Assembly: GCF_020740795.1 (NCBI RefSeq)
Contig: NC_067301.1
Location: forward strand, 620,001-684,000
DNA: 64,000 nucleotides
Source of the DNA: Apus apus
Taxonomy: Eukaryota > Chordata > Aves > Apodiformes > Apodidae
Direction: 5' to 3'
Shown here: piece after piece, positions 12,721 to 26,079 of the stretch
Numbering within the stretch: the first letter of the stretch is position 1
How the letters are laid out: every line of letters starts with the position of its first letter
The notes under the pieces: generated by a model
The model's input: only the letters and a program-made list of their open reading frames with translations
What the model was told of the DNA's origin: nothing
The model's database searches: none
Program-made: the position numbers and the translations under genes

Positions 12721-15700
12721 AAAGCCCCGCAATGAGATCTCCGTGAATGAAACCTCTGTTCCCTGACTTCTGTACAGGATGTGCTCAGGCGCAGGAGGAA
12801 CTCCCTGGATGCCCGGAGCCTTTTCCCCCCGCTCCTGCAGAATCGGGCAGGTTAATAATTAAATTCTCAGCCATCCGAGAGCGGTTCTAGCGATGGACAC
12901 AGGGGAGGAGCGCTGGGGCCGCAGACAGCAAACCGAGCAAAATTAAACCTGTTAACAGTCCTACCCTAGGAATAAAAGCCATCATTTGCATGTTTAAACA
13001 CCTCGGCTCACAGCGGCAATTTCCCTCTTTTTAACTTTCCCGGTTTACAGAATTTCCAGGATGAATAATGCAACGAGGCTCCTCAGCAGCTCAGCGGTGT
13101 GACAGGACTTCTGCTGCTTCCCTTTAAACCCGCACAGCTTCTGCGGGAAGGCTTTCCACCCAGACATCTACACACCTGCTGCCAGCAGCTTCTGCCAGCA
13201 CCTTGTAAAGGAACTTTTCAACCGTGAAGATCTGGGAGGAGACGCTGCCTGTGGAAATACCCCTGCCAGGCTGCGGGCAGCTGCCTGCCGAGGGTCCCTG
13301 CCCACCCACCGCGGCCGAGACAACCTCCACAGCAGGTTTTAGTGCTTAAAATGCAAAGAAGTCACATCCACTCTGCTTGTCATGCTTGTAACTATCAATA
13401 AAGTAACAGCAAATATATTTTCCTGACTGATATGGAATCCCCCTTCCCTCAGTAGTGATCACTGGGACACCAGAAACTGGGACTATCTGTCCCCAGTTAT
13501 GCTAATGGCATTCATGTTTCTCTAATAACACCCTAATCATTTTTCCATTGCTCACATTACAACCTGACAGGCTTCCTGTTTGCCAAAATTAAAAGTCTCC
13601 AGATCTCCATTTACAAGGCCTTACACCTCTTCCTTTAGGAATAAGCAAATTAGCTCACAAGGGGGAAAAATATTGCTGCCAGCCTGGTTCTGAAATCTGG
13701 AAACAGATTGTATTAAATTTGAATAATCTATATATAATTTTAAAGTGCCCTCTTGTCTGAAGAGGAAGGAGAATCAAGGTGCAAAGTAATCACACTGCAG
13801 CAGAGCAGCAGCCAAACCCAGCAGGGACGTGACTGAGCGCCCGGCCGCGACACCCGCTGCTCATCCCGTGCCATTCCCGGCTGTCCTTACCTGTCCTGCT
13901 GCTTCCTGACCTGCTCCTGCCTCTTCTCAAGCTGCCTCCCCAAAGGAGTAGCCCAGATACCAGTCCGGACTGGGCAGAGGGGAAGTCCCTGAGCAAAGGG
14001 AAGAGCTGGTGCTGCCGCTGCAGAGCAGGGACAGGGTTTGCCCAGAAGCCTCCTGCTCTCGTCCGCTCTGGGACACTTCCCTGCCTTTCTCCTCTAATGC
14101 AGATCCAGAGGGAAATGCAGCTTTCCCTGGGCTTGTAGGTTTTGCTTTGCAAGAACAAAGCAAAGCTTTTCTGCTCCGGAACAATACAGAGAGACAGGAA
14201 GAAAGAAGGCCTGAAAGCGCTGGGAGGCCCCGTTCCCTCTACTGGGGTAATTTATAGCCACCCCCTGCCAGCAGAGCAGCTGAGGGTGTTTTCCCAATTT
14301 CCCTCCACCTGTCCCGGCTCCTGCAATCCGTATCCTCAGCCGAGGGAACTGCAGCAGGTTTGTGGTACAGCAGGACCTGGCCCAGACCTCCCACCCCCAA
14401 CTGCTCAAAAGGGTTAACACCAACAGCACATCAAAGAGCTCGGGATGTTTGCGAATTCTGATACAAGTGAGAAACTCAGTTTGGGGGAGGCTCCCTTTGC
14501 TGGCAGCCCGGGCCGGCAGTGCCAGCCCTGCTCCAGGAACATACGTTTTCTATCAATGCAAATTGTTCACTTGCATTAGAAAATAAAATTATTTCCATTT
14601 ATACATGTTTAATGAGAATTTCAAGAGCGCTTAATGCAGCTAATGCTTCCAGGCTGGGAGCAGGCATCTGGAGCTGGAGAGTTTTGCTGTGCTGCTGGAG
14701 CCTGGCCCTGCAGCTGGCCTTGCCACCACCACAGCCCACATCAGACCTGAGAAGCATCTTGGTCCCTCAGCTCCCCCTGCCCACGTGCCCACAGCAGCAA
14801 ATGGGTGGGACAGCCCGAACTACCAGAAGTTCCTCTTTCCTCCAGTTTTCCAGAGCCCTGTACTTTCCCTGCTCCCAGGACTCATTCGCCAAATCACAGG
14901 ATCATCATTTGAGCAGAGAACAACCCCCAGATGGGCTGCTGGTATGAGGAGCCAGCGATCAGGAGGGTTTCAGAAATGCTTCATTCCCTTGGGAGCGGTG
15001 GAGGTGGCTGATCCATCCCGGGATGCGGATTCACCCTGGGAATGACAGGACTCAGCACTGTGACAGCTCGATGCCACAGCAACCCTGGCTGAACAGGAGC
15101 CTTTGGATCTTAAACTATTCCCTTTGTTTTACGCCGTGGCTCTGCAGCATGCAGCTCCTCATCCTATGGCAGCCTCAGCTGGCTGTGGAAACCAAATATT
15201 TTGAATTTGTTATTTATTCCTGTTTTTCTAAAGCGTGTTCTGAGTGAATAATAAATATGTTTTTTAAGGCAGACAGTGTTTCTTTCTGTAATGCACAAGG
15301 TAAGGTGGAAACAAACATGTTTGCTTTTGCTCCTTCTATTTGTACAATAGCAGTAGTTGTGGTTTTAACAACAAAAAAAATGTAATTACCACCCGTGTTC
15401 TCACAAGCCCTAATTAGCAAAATGTTTATGCATACACTCAAACACATTTCTGCTTGGAGGGGGCTTTAGCATGGGCCCTGCCAGGGCAGCAGGACAGGGC
15501 CTGCCCTTCCCCACCCCCCCTGCACTCATCAAAACTTGGCATTGGGCACCTTGAACACCTGCTGGACACTTGGCTCCCAACTGGAGCAAAATTTGGCTCC
15601 CAAAAGAGTCACACCTCCCCACAGAGGGGACTGCACGGGGTAGAACACAGGGAGAAGGGTGAGGATGGATCCACGAGCACTCACCCACCCTGTGCAGATG

Positions 15701-16316
15701 CTGCGTCTCCCATGGGAACATCTCCCAAGGGAGCATCCTGGGCTGCTGGAGGAGGACACGCAGGTCTAGTCCCTGAGGAGCCAGGGCAGGAGCTGGCAAT
15801 GGCCCCGAGGCACAGCAGGCACGGGAGGTTCCTGCACTGTTCCTGCACTGCCTGCAGCACAGCACGGGTTCACTGCAGCTCCCAGAAGCCAGAGCAGGTG
15901 GGACAGGGCTAGTGGCAGGTGCTGAGGCTCGGCAGGCACGTGCTCATCCTGGGCTCTTCATCACATTTACCTGGATTTTTCCAAGCCAGGGAACATTGTG
16001 CCAGTGAAAATCCAAGTGCAAAACACACCTGGCACCTGCAGCTCCCAGCCCTAATCCCAGCCTGACCACAGCATGATCAAGGCTTTAAAAAGAACGTTAC
16101 TCACTCGCCCCTAATCGAGGCTTTGCTAATCCAGAAGGGTTTTCTTCTTTTTTACTTTTTCCCTCCCTGTGTATTGGCAATAACATTAGCTCAGCAAAAT
16201 CATAATTAAGATAAATAAATAAATAAGCAGTTTACTTATTAAGAAACTGCAACCTTTTCATTGAAATTTACCGGGTGTCCCCCCCCTTTGACTGACAACT
16301 CCTGGTGCATGAGACA
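12721..16316. other. Intergenic DNA, no gene recognised
   Basis: No exon recognised. An AT-rich stretch occupies about 13340-13790, followed by GC-richer sequence and an ATTA-rich patch near 15190-15430. A short (AAAT)n-like run, AAATAAATAAATAAG, lies at about 16213-16227, just before the GAAG array. Confidence 0.7.
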
Positions 16317-16560
16317 GAAGGAAGGAAGGAAGGAAGGAAGGAAGGAAGGAAGGAAGGAAGGAAGGAAGGAAGGAAGGAAGGAAGGAAGGAAGGAAGGAAG
16401 GAAGGAAGGAAGGAAGGAAGGAAGGAAGGAAGGAAGGAAGGAAGGAAGGAAGGAAGGAAGGAAGGAAGGAAGGAAGGAAGGAAGGAAGGAAGGAAGGAAG
16501 GAAGGAAGGAAGGAAGGAAGGAAGGAAGGAAGGAAGGAAGGAAGGAAGGAAGGAAGGAAG
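16317..16560. repeat. Perfect (GAAG)61 tetranucleotide array
   Basis: There are 61 uninterrupted copies of GAAG (GGAA register) over 244 nt, with no interruption that I can see. It starts after GAGACA and ends at GACAGG. The plus strand is pure purine. All frames stay open across it (EGRK on plus, SFLP on minus), so the open frames reported there are artefacts. Such purine mirror repeats can form triplex DNA, and GGAA is the ETS-factor core. The exact copy number may be an assembly estimate. Confidence 0.98.
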
Positions 16561-18386
16561 GACAGGTCCAAGGCCAGGGTGGAGCAGTGTGGCACAGCCT
16601 CTGCTTTCTCCTCCACCAGTGGGACCAGGCAGACCCCAGCTCAGGCTTAAGATCCCGATGCCACTGCTGCCCCCAGGGAGCTGGTCCCATCCTGGGGAGG
16701 GTGGGCTGCCAGCCCCCACATGCCTGCATCCTCCTGCATCCTGATCCAAGGGGCTCCAGGAGCACTCACCCACAGCAGGGAGCCAGAGCTGTGCATGAGC
16801 TGCTCCATTTACATAAACTCTTGTAGTCTTACCCTCAGACTAAGACGATGTACTCCTGTGTCAATCCTGTAAGTAGCTGGAATTTAATTCCTGACTTCAT
16901 ATTTCCCTGGATGCTTATTTATAATGAACTGAAGCAAAAATATCATCTTTCCCAGCGGAAGCAGAGTGAGCAGCTTGTTGCAGGTATTCCTGGAAGTGCA
17001 GAGTAAGCCATCAGGAGTCTGTGAAGTGTCCTCCTGGGCTTGCTGTGGTGGGACTTGGGAGCCAGTGCCGGCCCCGAGCACTCACCCAGCAAAGGTCAGC
17101 ACAGCCCAGTGCAGCTCTTGACTTTCATCTGAGGGCTCTGGACACATGGCAAACAAACCTGGGCATCCCTCATCACTGGGCAACAGGAAAAATCATTGAT
17201 TTACTCCAAATCAGCCTGGAAAGGGCCAGACAGACAGCCTCTTTCTCCTCCTGAGTCATCTGTTTTACCAAACAAAGTCACTTGCCAGCCAGCACTTCAA
17301 ACCTCACCACATCCTCCACATCACCCTGAAAGCACCACAGCCAAACCCCAAATCCCTTCAGGGTTGCCATGAGCCACCCCAGAGGGAAATTACCTGCAGG
17401 TCATTAACAAGGGACTAACAGCCTCTTGCTTCTCCCACCCTTCCCCCTTCAGTCATAGACAGGGTCCAGCTTTCCAGCAGCCTGTGCACTTCCAAGGAAA
17501 ACACCAAGTCAAGTTCCCCGAGCTCACCCCAAGGGGAAAGAGCTGCTGTGCTTGCCAGAGAAAACGTCTCGGTGTTTCCCCAGGCACTTCCCCATCTGCA
17601 CTGCTCTGTTGCCTGGGATATCTTACACTGCAGTATTAAAAAAACATGGATAATCATTACTGTTCCCCAGCATAACAGTTTCAAGAATCAGCATCCCTAC
17701 TTTTTGCAAGAAACATATCCCCAGGCAGCTTCCTTTGCATATGAGTGTACAGAAAAAGTTAAAGTGAGAAAAAATTGTATCAGCAAAGCACACCCATAGA
17801 CATGAATTATTTTGAAAATTTCTGAGCATCCCAACTCCTTGCAGTAGGTTTGAATTACAGAGTTATAAGCAAGAAGTTCATTCTGATCCTCCAGGCTAAA
17901 AAGTTATAATTAGTGCCTGCACCATAAAACTGGCTTTTAATTAAATAAGGCTTGGAAAGGAGGATATTTTGGAGGTCTCTCCCTTGCTTACATAAGGCAG
18001 CCGGCCCGAGCGGCCACCACTGGGGATGGATGATGCCAGGGGAGCCATAACCAGAATTTTAAAGAAAGGAAAGAGAGAAACAGGAAATCAGGAGAGCTGT
18101 GAGCCCCGCAGGGAGCCACTGGGTCTTGGGCATTAGTGGCCTAAAGAGCCTTTTCAGACAAACAAGCTGGGAAGGTGGGTGGTGTTGGTGAGTTAAGCTG
18201 CATTTCGGGATCTGCAGTAGCCTGGGTTACAGCAGCAGCAGCCCCAGCACCCACAGCCACGCTGGGCACAGGAGCAGGACTCACTGGAGACAGAGTTCTT
18301 GTGTCCTGCCTGGTGGGACCCAGCCCAGGCCACGCCAGGGAGGCAGCAGCCAGCTGGAGGCCACTCTTGTGCTTTCCAAGCCTCCA
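16561..18386. other. Intergenic DNA, no gene recognised
   Basis: Ordinary noncoding sequence. An AT-rich, homeodomain-site-rich patch lies at about 17860-17960 (TTATAATTAG, TTTTAATTAAATAAG). Nothing else could be supported. Confidence 0.7.
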
Positions 18387-18539
18387 GAATAGAATAATCA
18401 AATTTTGGGGGTTGGAAAAGACCTTTAAGACCATCAAGTCCAACTGCTAATCAAGCACTGCCAAGGCCGCCTCTAAGCCCACTTCCCTCAGCACCACATC
18501 CACACAAACCCCCCAGGGATGGGGACTCCACCTCTTCCC
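18387..18539 (-). mobile_element. CR1 LINE, 3' UTR fragment
   Basis: This is the reverse complement of a CR1 3' end. The plus strand shows GAATAATCAAATT, then TTGGAAAAGACCTTTAAGA, CATCAAGTCCAAC, and further matches to the CR1 3'UTR consensus (CAGGGATGGGGACTCCACC near the right end). The element therefore lies in antisense orientation, about 150 bp long and 5' truncated near 18540. Confidence 0.9.
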
Positions 18540-21500
18540 GCGACGTGTCCGCTACGTGTTGCCCGTTTTACAAGGAGCTGAGCTTATCCAGGAGGAGCAT
18601 ATGCTGCAGGGCGAGCGTGGGAATGCCACCTCTCACAGTTGTCTCCCTCTTTGCACTTCAAAAAGGCTGCAGGGAAAGATGACATATGGCACCTCAGCTC
18701 ACGGCAGGGCCAGGGAAGAGCAAGCAGAGCATTCCCAGGGAAGGCAGCGGCTCCTGCCGGGTCCCCCCGGGAGGTGGGTGCCACCAGCTGCAGGCATGGC
18801 ATCCCCAGTGCCACCCCAGCAACACCCGCCAGTGCGGGCTGATCAAATTAGCCAATTAACAAGCTCCTCCTTATCAACGCCCAAGCTAAACCTCTAGTTC
18901 TTCAAATATGTAATTAAAGCTCACTCTGGTAATTATAATGTTATTCCACTCGAGTGAAGGTGGAGCTCTGGCAGGTGCTTAAATAATGTGGTCGTTTCCA
19001 CTTTCTCTCCGCTCCTCAGCAGAGCTGGGGCAGGTGCTGGACAGGGCTCCTGGACTGGGAATGCTGAAGGCAGCCCTGAGGCAGGTGGCACCTCGGGAAG
19101 AGTAAAACTCTCCCACTTGCTGTCTCCAAGAATAACAAACCATGGTGAGAGGTTTCACAGGAGTGACAGGAATGGTGCAATCACAAGGAAGGCTGTGAGC
19201 ACACACACCTTGCCTAGCTGGAAACTATTTTTCCCTTAATAGCCAAAATTATCTGCCAATGCCTTCACTGTAATATTCTATAAATATTTGCTGTTCACAA
19301 AGCGTGATGGTCCCTCCTTAATCACTGCTCTGCTCAGTGGGAAAAGAACTTTTCATCCTGAGTGGAGCCAGCAGGCGAACCCCAGCAAACCCACTGCTGC
19401 CCCCAAAACTGCCCCAGCGTCCACAAGGAAAGGCCGAAGCCTAGGGAAGGGTGGCATGGCTTTGGGGAGAAATGGGAGCAGGGCTCTGGATCTGCCTCTG
19501 CAGCTGCAAAGCCTACGTCTGTGGAGAGTGGGTAGTGCCTGTGTGGGCTGTGCAAACTGGGATTATGGGAAAGGCAGTTAAAACCCAACCTACTTCTATG
19601 CCATTGCCCCTTCTCCGGGGGGAGCAATCACTGCTGAGGATCTTGGCAAAAATTAGTTCCTGAAAGATCTAAGTAATCTTTCTTCTTCTGCAGCAAGCAC
19701 TGGGAGTGAGCCTATAAATCCAGTTAGTCACACTCGCTGGATTACATTGGACCTTGTACTTCTGCTTTTATTAACAAGATTGTTTACTATATAAGAAGCT
19801 TTATATAACTGTGAATCACGGGTGATTTGTGGGACTGCACAGATGGGAGTTGCCAACCATCCATTTTCTCTGGGCTGGCCTGAACCTCCTGCTCCCAGCC
19901 CATACCAAAAAAATAAATGAAACCCTTACTATGGTAATTATATGTCTGGCTCTAACTGACTCCAGTGGTGCTCCCAGCATTGGATTTAAGAGCATGATAT
20001 TCCAGTTTAATGTATGGGTCAGTTTCAGTGCTGACACAGGGATGAAGTTAACCCCAAAGAGCATTTTCCATTTGTGTCCTTCCCTTGGGGATACCCCTCA
20101 GGTGCAAGGGGAAACATGCCCACTCCCACCCAGCAGGCAGGAGACCACTGTGCCCTGAGCCCACCATGGCTGTGAAGGCACAACAAGGTAGTTACCAACA
20201 AGCTCATTTACAGAGCAAGCCCTGGGTGCGAGGTGACAGACCAAGGGAAGCAGCACTTGGCATCTCCACCAGTTCCCCACCTCATTTCAGTGAAGGGCTG
20301 ATCTTTAAGGAGGAGTTTGTAGAAGTAACACAGCAACATTAATTTAACATTAATTTGCAGTTTTGCAGTGAGGTGAAGGGACCTGTGCTTCAGGGAGGCT
20401 TTGGGGAAGTGCAAGAGGCCCCTGTCCCCTGGGCTGGTAGGGCAGCTTCACACTGTGCTGCCAGGTAGAATTCCCCCTGCAGAGCAGAACAGCTTCAGGA
20501 TCCTCATGGAACAGCCTGTGCAGCTATTTATTAATGCACTAGATTTAGACCACGGATTTAGATATTGACTGAGTCTGAGCCTCCAAGCAAGGAGCGCTAA
20601 TTAGCACATGCAACAAAGAGCCAGCTTTTAATTAAACACAGCTTATTGAGAAGGACCTGTTGTAGACAACGCTCCTCGTAGGAGAGAAACATGTGCAGGG
20701 GAGTTTCAGCACAGGAACAAACCTGGAAGGTTGTTCCAGGACAGGGGTCCCACAGCAGGAGGGCTCAGCCTGGGCCAGGGCAGCCCCCAGCTGAGTACTC
20801 CCACTGCTGGGACCCCCTGCCTGCACCCCTGCTAATCATCAGCCCTTTCTTGCCATTGCAAATAACCAAACAAGCGCCACAGAGAAGAGAATAATATTAA
20901 TATTAAAAAGGCATTGATAGTTTTAATCAAGCTTTGGGGGGAAAAGACAGCTTAACACGGCACTTTACACAGTTGATAAAATGTTTGACATTTACTGGTG
21001 CCTGTAATGAATCTTGTCTCAATTTTCTCTTTTAAAATGCCACTCCAGATACTCTATCTATCTGTAGAGTTTAAAAAGCACTTATCCAACAAAGCGTTAT
21101 CATGACTGAGAACATTAAACAGAGGCTCAGCAGGGCTGGCCTGGCTGCTGGGTTAGCTGGGACCCAAGTGAACAGTGCAGGGGGCTGCAGCAGGAGGGGG
21201 GAGCCAGGGCAGCTCCAGCCCAGCAAAACAAAGCCATTCCCAATGCCATTCCCAATACTATCCCCAAGCTCCCTACTTGTTCTGCTTGGTTTGCTGCCAG
21301 GACACAAGCTTAGCTTGTCCTATGCCCCTGGGTAACTCTTGTCCTCTGCCCCCAGCCATGTCCTGCCTTTGCCCCTCTCACCAAGGGCAGCCCAGGGCTG
21401 TCTGCCCCAGCATCAGGATCCCGTCACCAAAAGGAGATCCAGCCCCAGAAAAGGACTGTTCTCCTCTGCAGCCTCTCCTCCCCTCCCTGTGCCATCAGGG

Positions 21501-23440
21501 AAATCAGGGAGTGCAGCCCTGGCAGAAAATTGGCCTCAGCCTTCAAAATCCTCCTATAGGTGAGGGATAGGGAAAACTCACCCCCACTGGAAGCAGGGCT
21601 TAGCTCTCTGGCAAAACCTCCTCTGGGCACTGGGATGTGGATCGGGCACTATCCTGTCCTGCCTTTCCCTTCCATTACACTTACATTTTGGCACAGGAAG
21701 CAGCAGCGATGTGGGACAGACTCACCCAGCAGCTCCAAACTCCCTCTACACCAGGGGTTTGGTGCTTTATCCACAGGCGGCTTTTGTCTCCTGTAAATCC
21801 ATTGGATCAATCCTGGGTACTCCTGGGAGGAGGGATCCTGCTCCTCCTCTGGAAGGGCACTGTGGGGAGCAGCAGCAGCAAAGCTGCCGCGGCGCAGCCC
21901 TGAGCCCTTTGAACGGGTACTCCAACCTCTCTCTGCTCTCTCTTATTTTTATTTTTTTTCTTCAGACAGAGAAAATGAATTATTCTATGGAAGTCAGTGC
22001 CTGTCTCAGGAGCCTGGTATAGCAAATTAGGTTTTAATAGCTTTGAAATTGAGGTTCTTCAGGTCAATAGGACAAGATTCTGCCAGTGAAATGACAGACC
22101 CATAAAGGGAAAAAAAGCAAATATTTTGTTACTCATCAGAGAGTCACACTCCAAAGATAGCAGGCAGTGGCTTAAAATACTGCTGTGCTCTTCAGGCTAC
22201 TGTAATGTTTAGTCATAAGCTCCTTTTTTCTCTTGTTGTCTGTATTAGCTTTGGGAATGGAGCACTTGGCTTTCCATCCTCGGACGTGCCTGGGAATTCC
22301 TCAAGTCACAGCTGGAACTGGAGTTTGCTGTGAAATAAAAGCCTTCTGCTTTTCCTGATGGCTTTACAGCCACTGCCTGTGAGCAGGAAACCCTGAGGGT
22401 GCCCCTGACAGTAAGTGCAGGAGGGGACAGAACCTGAGTCACCAGTGACAAGTCCCTTCTGCTGTCAGCTGCCTTTTGGGAACCACCCTGGTACCAGGGG
22501 AGCACCTGAGAAGTGAGTTCTTCAAAGGGGAAAAATGCAATGAGAGAGAGAGTCACCAATGTGCTTTAAATGGAGAAGCCTAAATAAGCTACAGATAATG
22601 CCTCGTTACCACAGAGTCAGGGCTGGATCCCCCTTATATTAATTAAAACCACAGTAAAATCAATTCAGTGAAAACCAGGTGACCCCTCAATGCTTTTTTT
22701 TAAACAGATCAAGACTAACACAGCCCAACCAGTGAAATCACTTCTGCTCACACAGGACAAAAAACTTTTAGAGAACTTCTGCCAATGAGCACTGGAATTA
22801 TTTGACGCATTATTAAAAGGATGAATGGATTATAATTATTCCTAATTTCATATTCAGAGATCATTACCATCCCTAAGAAGGGTACACAGGAAGCCCTTGA
22901 GAGGTTGCAAGTTACTTTAAATATTCATAGAACTGAGAGAAATGTCTTATGGCTCGGGGGGGCTGCAGAAGGGACAGGGTCTCCAGCCAAAAGGAAGGGG
23001 CAGCTTCTCCCTGAAGGAACATCCCAGCTCTGCTGCACCAGCCACCTGGGGCCCTTATCCCATAGCACATCAGTTCTCTTGCCCTGCTGCTGCAGGAACG
23101 TATCCCAAAGGGCTTTCCTGCTGTGCAAGGACAGGGATCCCGCTGACCTCTGCCGACAGCAAATTTCCTCTGGTGAGCACCTCTCCATCCTGAGCTTCCA
23201 CCTCTTCGTGCTGATGCCCGGGGCTAATGAAACTCTCTGGAGGCTGCTGAGGGCTGCAGGAGCTGCTGCCTCCCACCAGCTCCCAGGGGAATCTCCCGGC
23301 TGCATTTTTATGGCTTTTTATTCATGAGGGGCAACAGGTCGTCCCTCCCACATCCCACGCTGAGGCTGGAAAATCCGCAGAGCCAAGGATGGATTCTCCT
23401 GGTGTGCTGAGCAGCTACGAGCCTGCACAGGCAGCACGAG

Positions 23441-23529
23441 CAGGCAGGACACACAGGCAGGACACACAGGCAGGACACACAGGCAGGACACACAGGCAGG
23501 ACACACAGGCAGGACGAGCAGGCAGGACA
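23441..23529. repeat. 13-bp minisatellite, about 7 copies
   Basis: The unit CAGGCAGGACACA repeats from 23441 with a perfect 13-bp period. The later copies change ACA to GAG before the array ends at GGCAGGACAT. A partial related unit (CAGGCAGCACGAG) precedes it from 23428. The unit length is not a multiple of three, so cysteine-rich open frames on the minus strand are repeat artefacts. Confidence 0.92.
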
Positions 23530-25687
23530 TGCTGCTGCCTGGCACCTCATGCTGGCAGGATCCCTTAGCAAATGTTTCCTTTTGGGTCTTTGTTCAGCCC
23601 TTCTCAGGGAAGAAACCAAGCTCAGAGCCTCATGTCAGCACCTACAGAAGCAATCTCATCATTGCCTAAGCCAGAAGCTGTCTCCCTCTCCTCCAACCTC
23701 CACTGGCACGGGAACTGGAGGAATATAAACGCTTGCTAAGGAGATTTTTAATAATAATATGAAAAGACCTGGAAACATGCTATTGATGCAAACTCATACC
23801 CTGAACACTGAAGCAATCCCGTGTCTGTCTCATCCCAACCTGCCTGTCCCTGAGCCCTCCAGCAGCAGCAGAGGGCAGGCAGTGGGGTTTAAGGCTGGCA
23901 GCTGCCTCATTTACTCCAAAACTCATTTGCTCTATCGACCCAACTGATAAACCTGGAGGCGTTAAGGACAGCATCGGCCTCCCCACCATTTTCAAGGTGC
24001 TAATCACTGATCCTTGCAGTGACCTCTGCAGCAGGACCAGGGATGCTCCCATGGGACATGGTGGGAGCTGCTCTGTTCCCACCACAGGCAAAGGCACGTG
24101 CAGCAGGGCCAGTGATTTACACCCTGAATTCCACCCACCACGCACACTCCCTGACGTATGGAAATGTCACATTACTTTAAGTATTGCACCGAACTTCTGT
24201 CCTCCAATCAATGCCCAATTTCCTTCCAAGGATAAAGCTGTACATTATTTTTGGCTGACCAATTCAGCTCAGGGCACTCTAATTTTCCCCCGTGCACTCA
24301 GAGGACAAATGCTTCACCGTGACTGCCTCAGAGCAATGACAGAACAAGCACATTTCTAATGGCTGGCATAGCACATACAAAATATATTAAATGCATTAAC
24401 TTTGGCACTTGCTGGGTCTCAGGAGAAGCTCTCAGAGCTGCTCATGTGCTTTGCCTCTGCTCCCCTGGCTCTTTTCTGCTCTCCTCTTCTGCCTGGAAAA
24501 TTCCCAGTCCCTGTCACTGTGGCTGGCTGGAGGTCATCAAATGCTCTGTTGGCTCAACACCCGTCTCCATAATGGCCCAGATGCTGGGATGAGTACCTGG
24601 CTGAACTGCTGGGCACGAGGCTCCTGGAGGAGCGAGGCAGGGACAAGCTGGTGGGAAGCCACCTTCTCATCCCCATGCCAGGGTGAACCAACCAGTGGGG
24701 CAGGTGCCCCTGGGATTGCCTGGCAGGGAAACCTGGGGGGGCTTTCCCTCCATCTGAGGGGGACAGCACCAGCACTGACCCAGAGCAGCCACCCACCCAT
24801 CCCTGAGCTGCAAGCAATGCCCAGGGCTTGACTCCAGGCACACACAGCCCAGGGTTTTATGATGTTTCCAATAAAAAGCAGTGCTGCAAGATAACACCCT
24901 GAGGGGCATCTGCCTCCTGGACATGCTGTGGCAAGGATGGGAAAATTGCCCTTTGTCCTTTGAAAATAAATCGGAGGGAAGCCCTTTATAAGCAGGCAGC
25001 CTTCTCTGGGGGCTGCCAAGGACTTCACAGGCATTGCCACGAATAACAGTTTATCTACAGAGTTTCATTCAAAATGAAGCCACAGACATGGCCTAAAATT
25101 ATGGGGACGCTGTGAAAATGGTTTTATAAACTATGGCTTTTTCCTCTCTGCGCAGCAGCGATGTGCAGGCCAGACAAAAGCCAGCTGGGACTCCAAACAT
25201 AATAAATAAGTCAGCGGAGCTGATAAAAATAAAGGATGAAATATAATTCAGCCATTCAGTGACAGATCCCATCTTAGCTGTGATCTAGGGTCTGTTGAAA
25301 CTGTCATTGCTTCAGGAAATTAAAGAATGAACCCATTAGTAAGGATATTTAAAGATGTTCATATTAAGATTATGACTTACCAGACTCAGCCCGTGCAGGG
25401 AACACACTTGGCTCCAAAGTCATTTTTCAGTCCCTGTTCAGTCCCGCCCCGGAGCCGCGGGAGGTCAAGGCAAGCTGGGAGGGAGGCACCCATGGGTGAC
25501 TGGGCCAGGGTGGAGGATGCAGCACCCAGAGCAACTTGGAGGTTGTCATGGCAAAGGGCATCACTGGTCCCAACCTTGAGAGAAAGAACAAGTGAGCAAC
25601 AGGCCCCAAGAGGGGAACCTCAGGGGCTGCCTTGTGTGGTTCCCCAGCATCGCAGCGGGGCCGGCACGGACACATGAGCACCTTGTA

Positions 25688-25816
25688 CAGACACACCCCA
25701 GCACCTGGCACAGACACCCCCCCAGACACACCCCAGCACCTGGCACAGACACCCCCCCCCACAGACACCCCCCCCAGACACACCCCAGCACCTGGCACAG
25801 ACACACCCCAGCACCC
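25688..25816. repeat. ACACCCC/CAGCACCTGGCAC minisatellite
   Basis: This is a C-rich array with imperfect units of the form CAGACACACCCCAGCACCTGG, interspersed with runs of 7 to 10 C. The block CCCCAGCACCTGGCACAGAC appears three times. The minus strand is G-rich and could form quadruplex structures. Gly/Cys/Val-rich open frames on the minus strand are artefacts. Confidence 0.9.
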
Positions 25817-26079
25817 CTCATGCTCCCTCAGCTCTCAGGAGCCATCGCTGCCGCTTCCTCCCACTTCCAGCTACCAAAGCAGCCCCCGCTGTGGGCAGCA
25901 CTGAAGGAAAGCTCAGGCCAGATGCCAACCAGGAGCAGCTCCGGAGCAGGATGGGCTGGAGCTGGGAGGAGGTTACAGCTCCCAGCCTGCATGGCGGTTC
26001 GTGCTCGTCCGCGCTGGGAGGACGAGGGGATGGCAGTTAAAACAGAAAAACTATGGTAAAGAAAGGTAAAGGTCTCTAG

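Noticed and set aside
16239..16826. Long open frames with SFLP or EGRK repeats on both strands
   Set aside because: They are translations of the (GAAG)61 microsatellite, which has no stop in any frame. Nothing beyond the repeat is recognisable.
23308..23619. Cysteine-rich minus-strand frame resembling a small secreted protein
   Set aside because: The cysteines come from the 13-bp minisatellite read in three successive frames.
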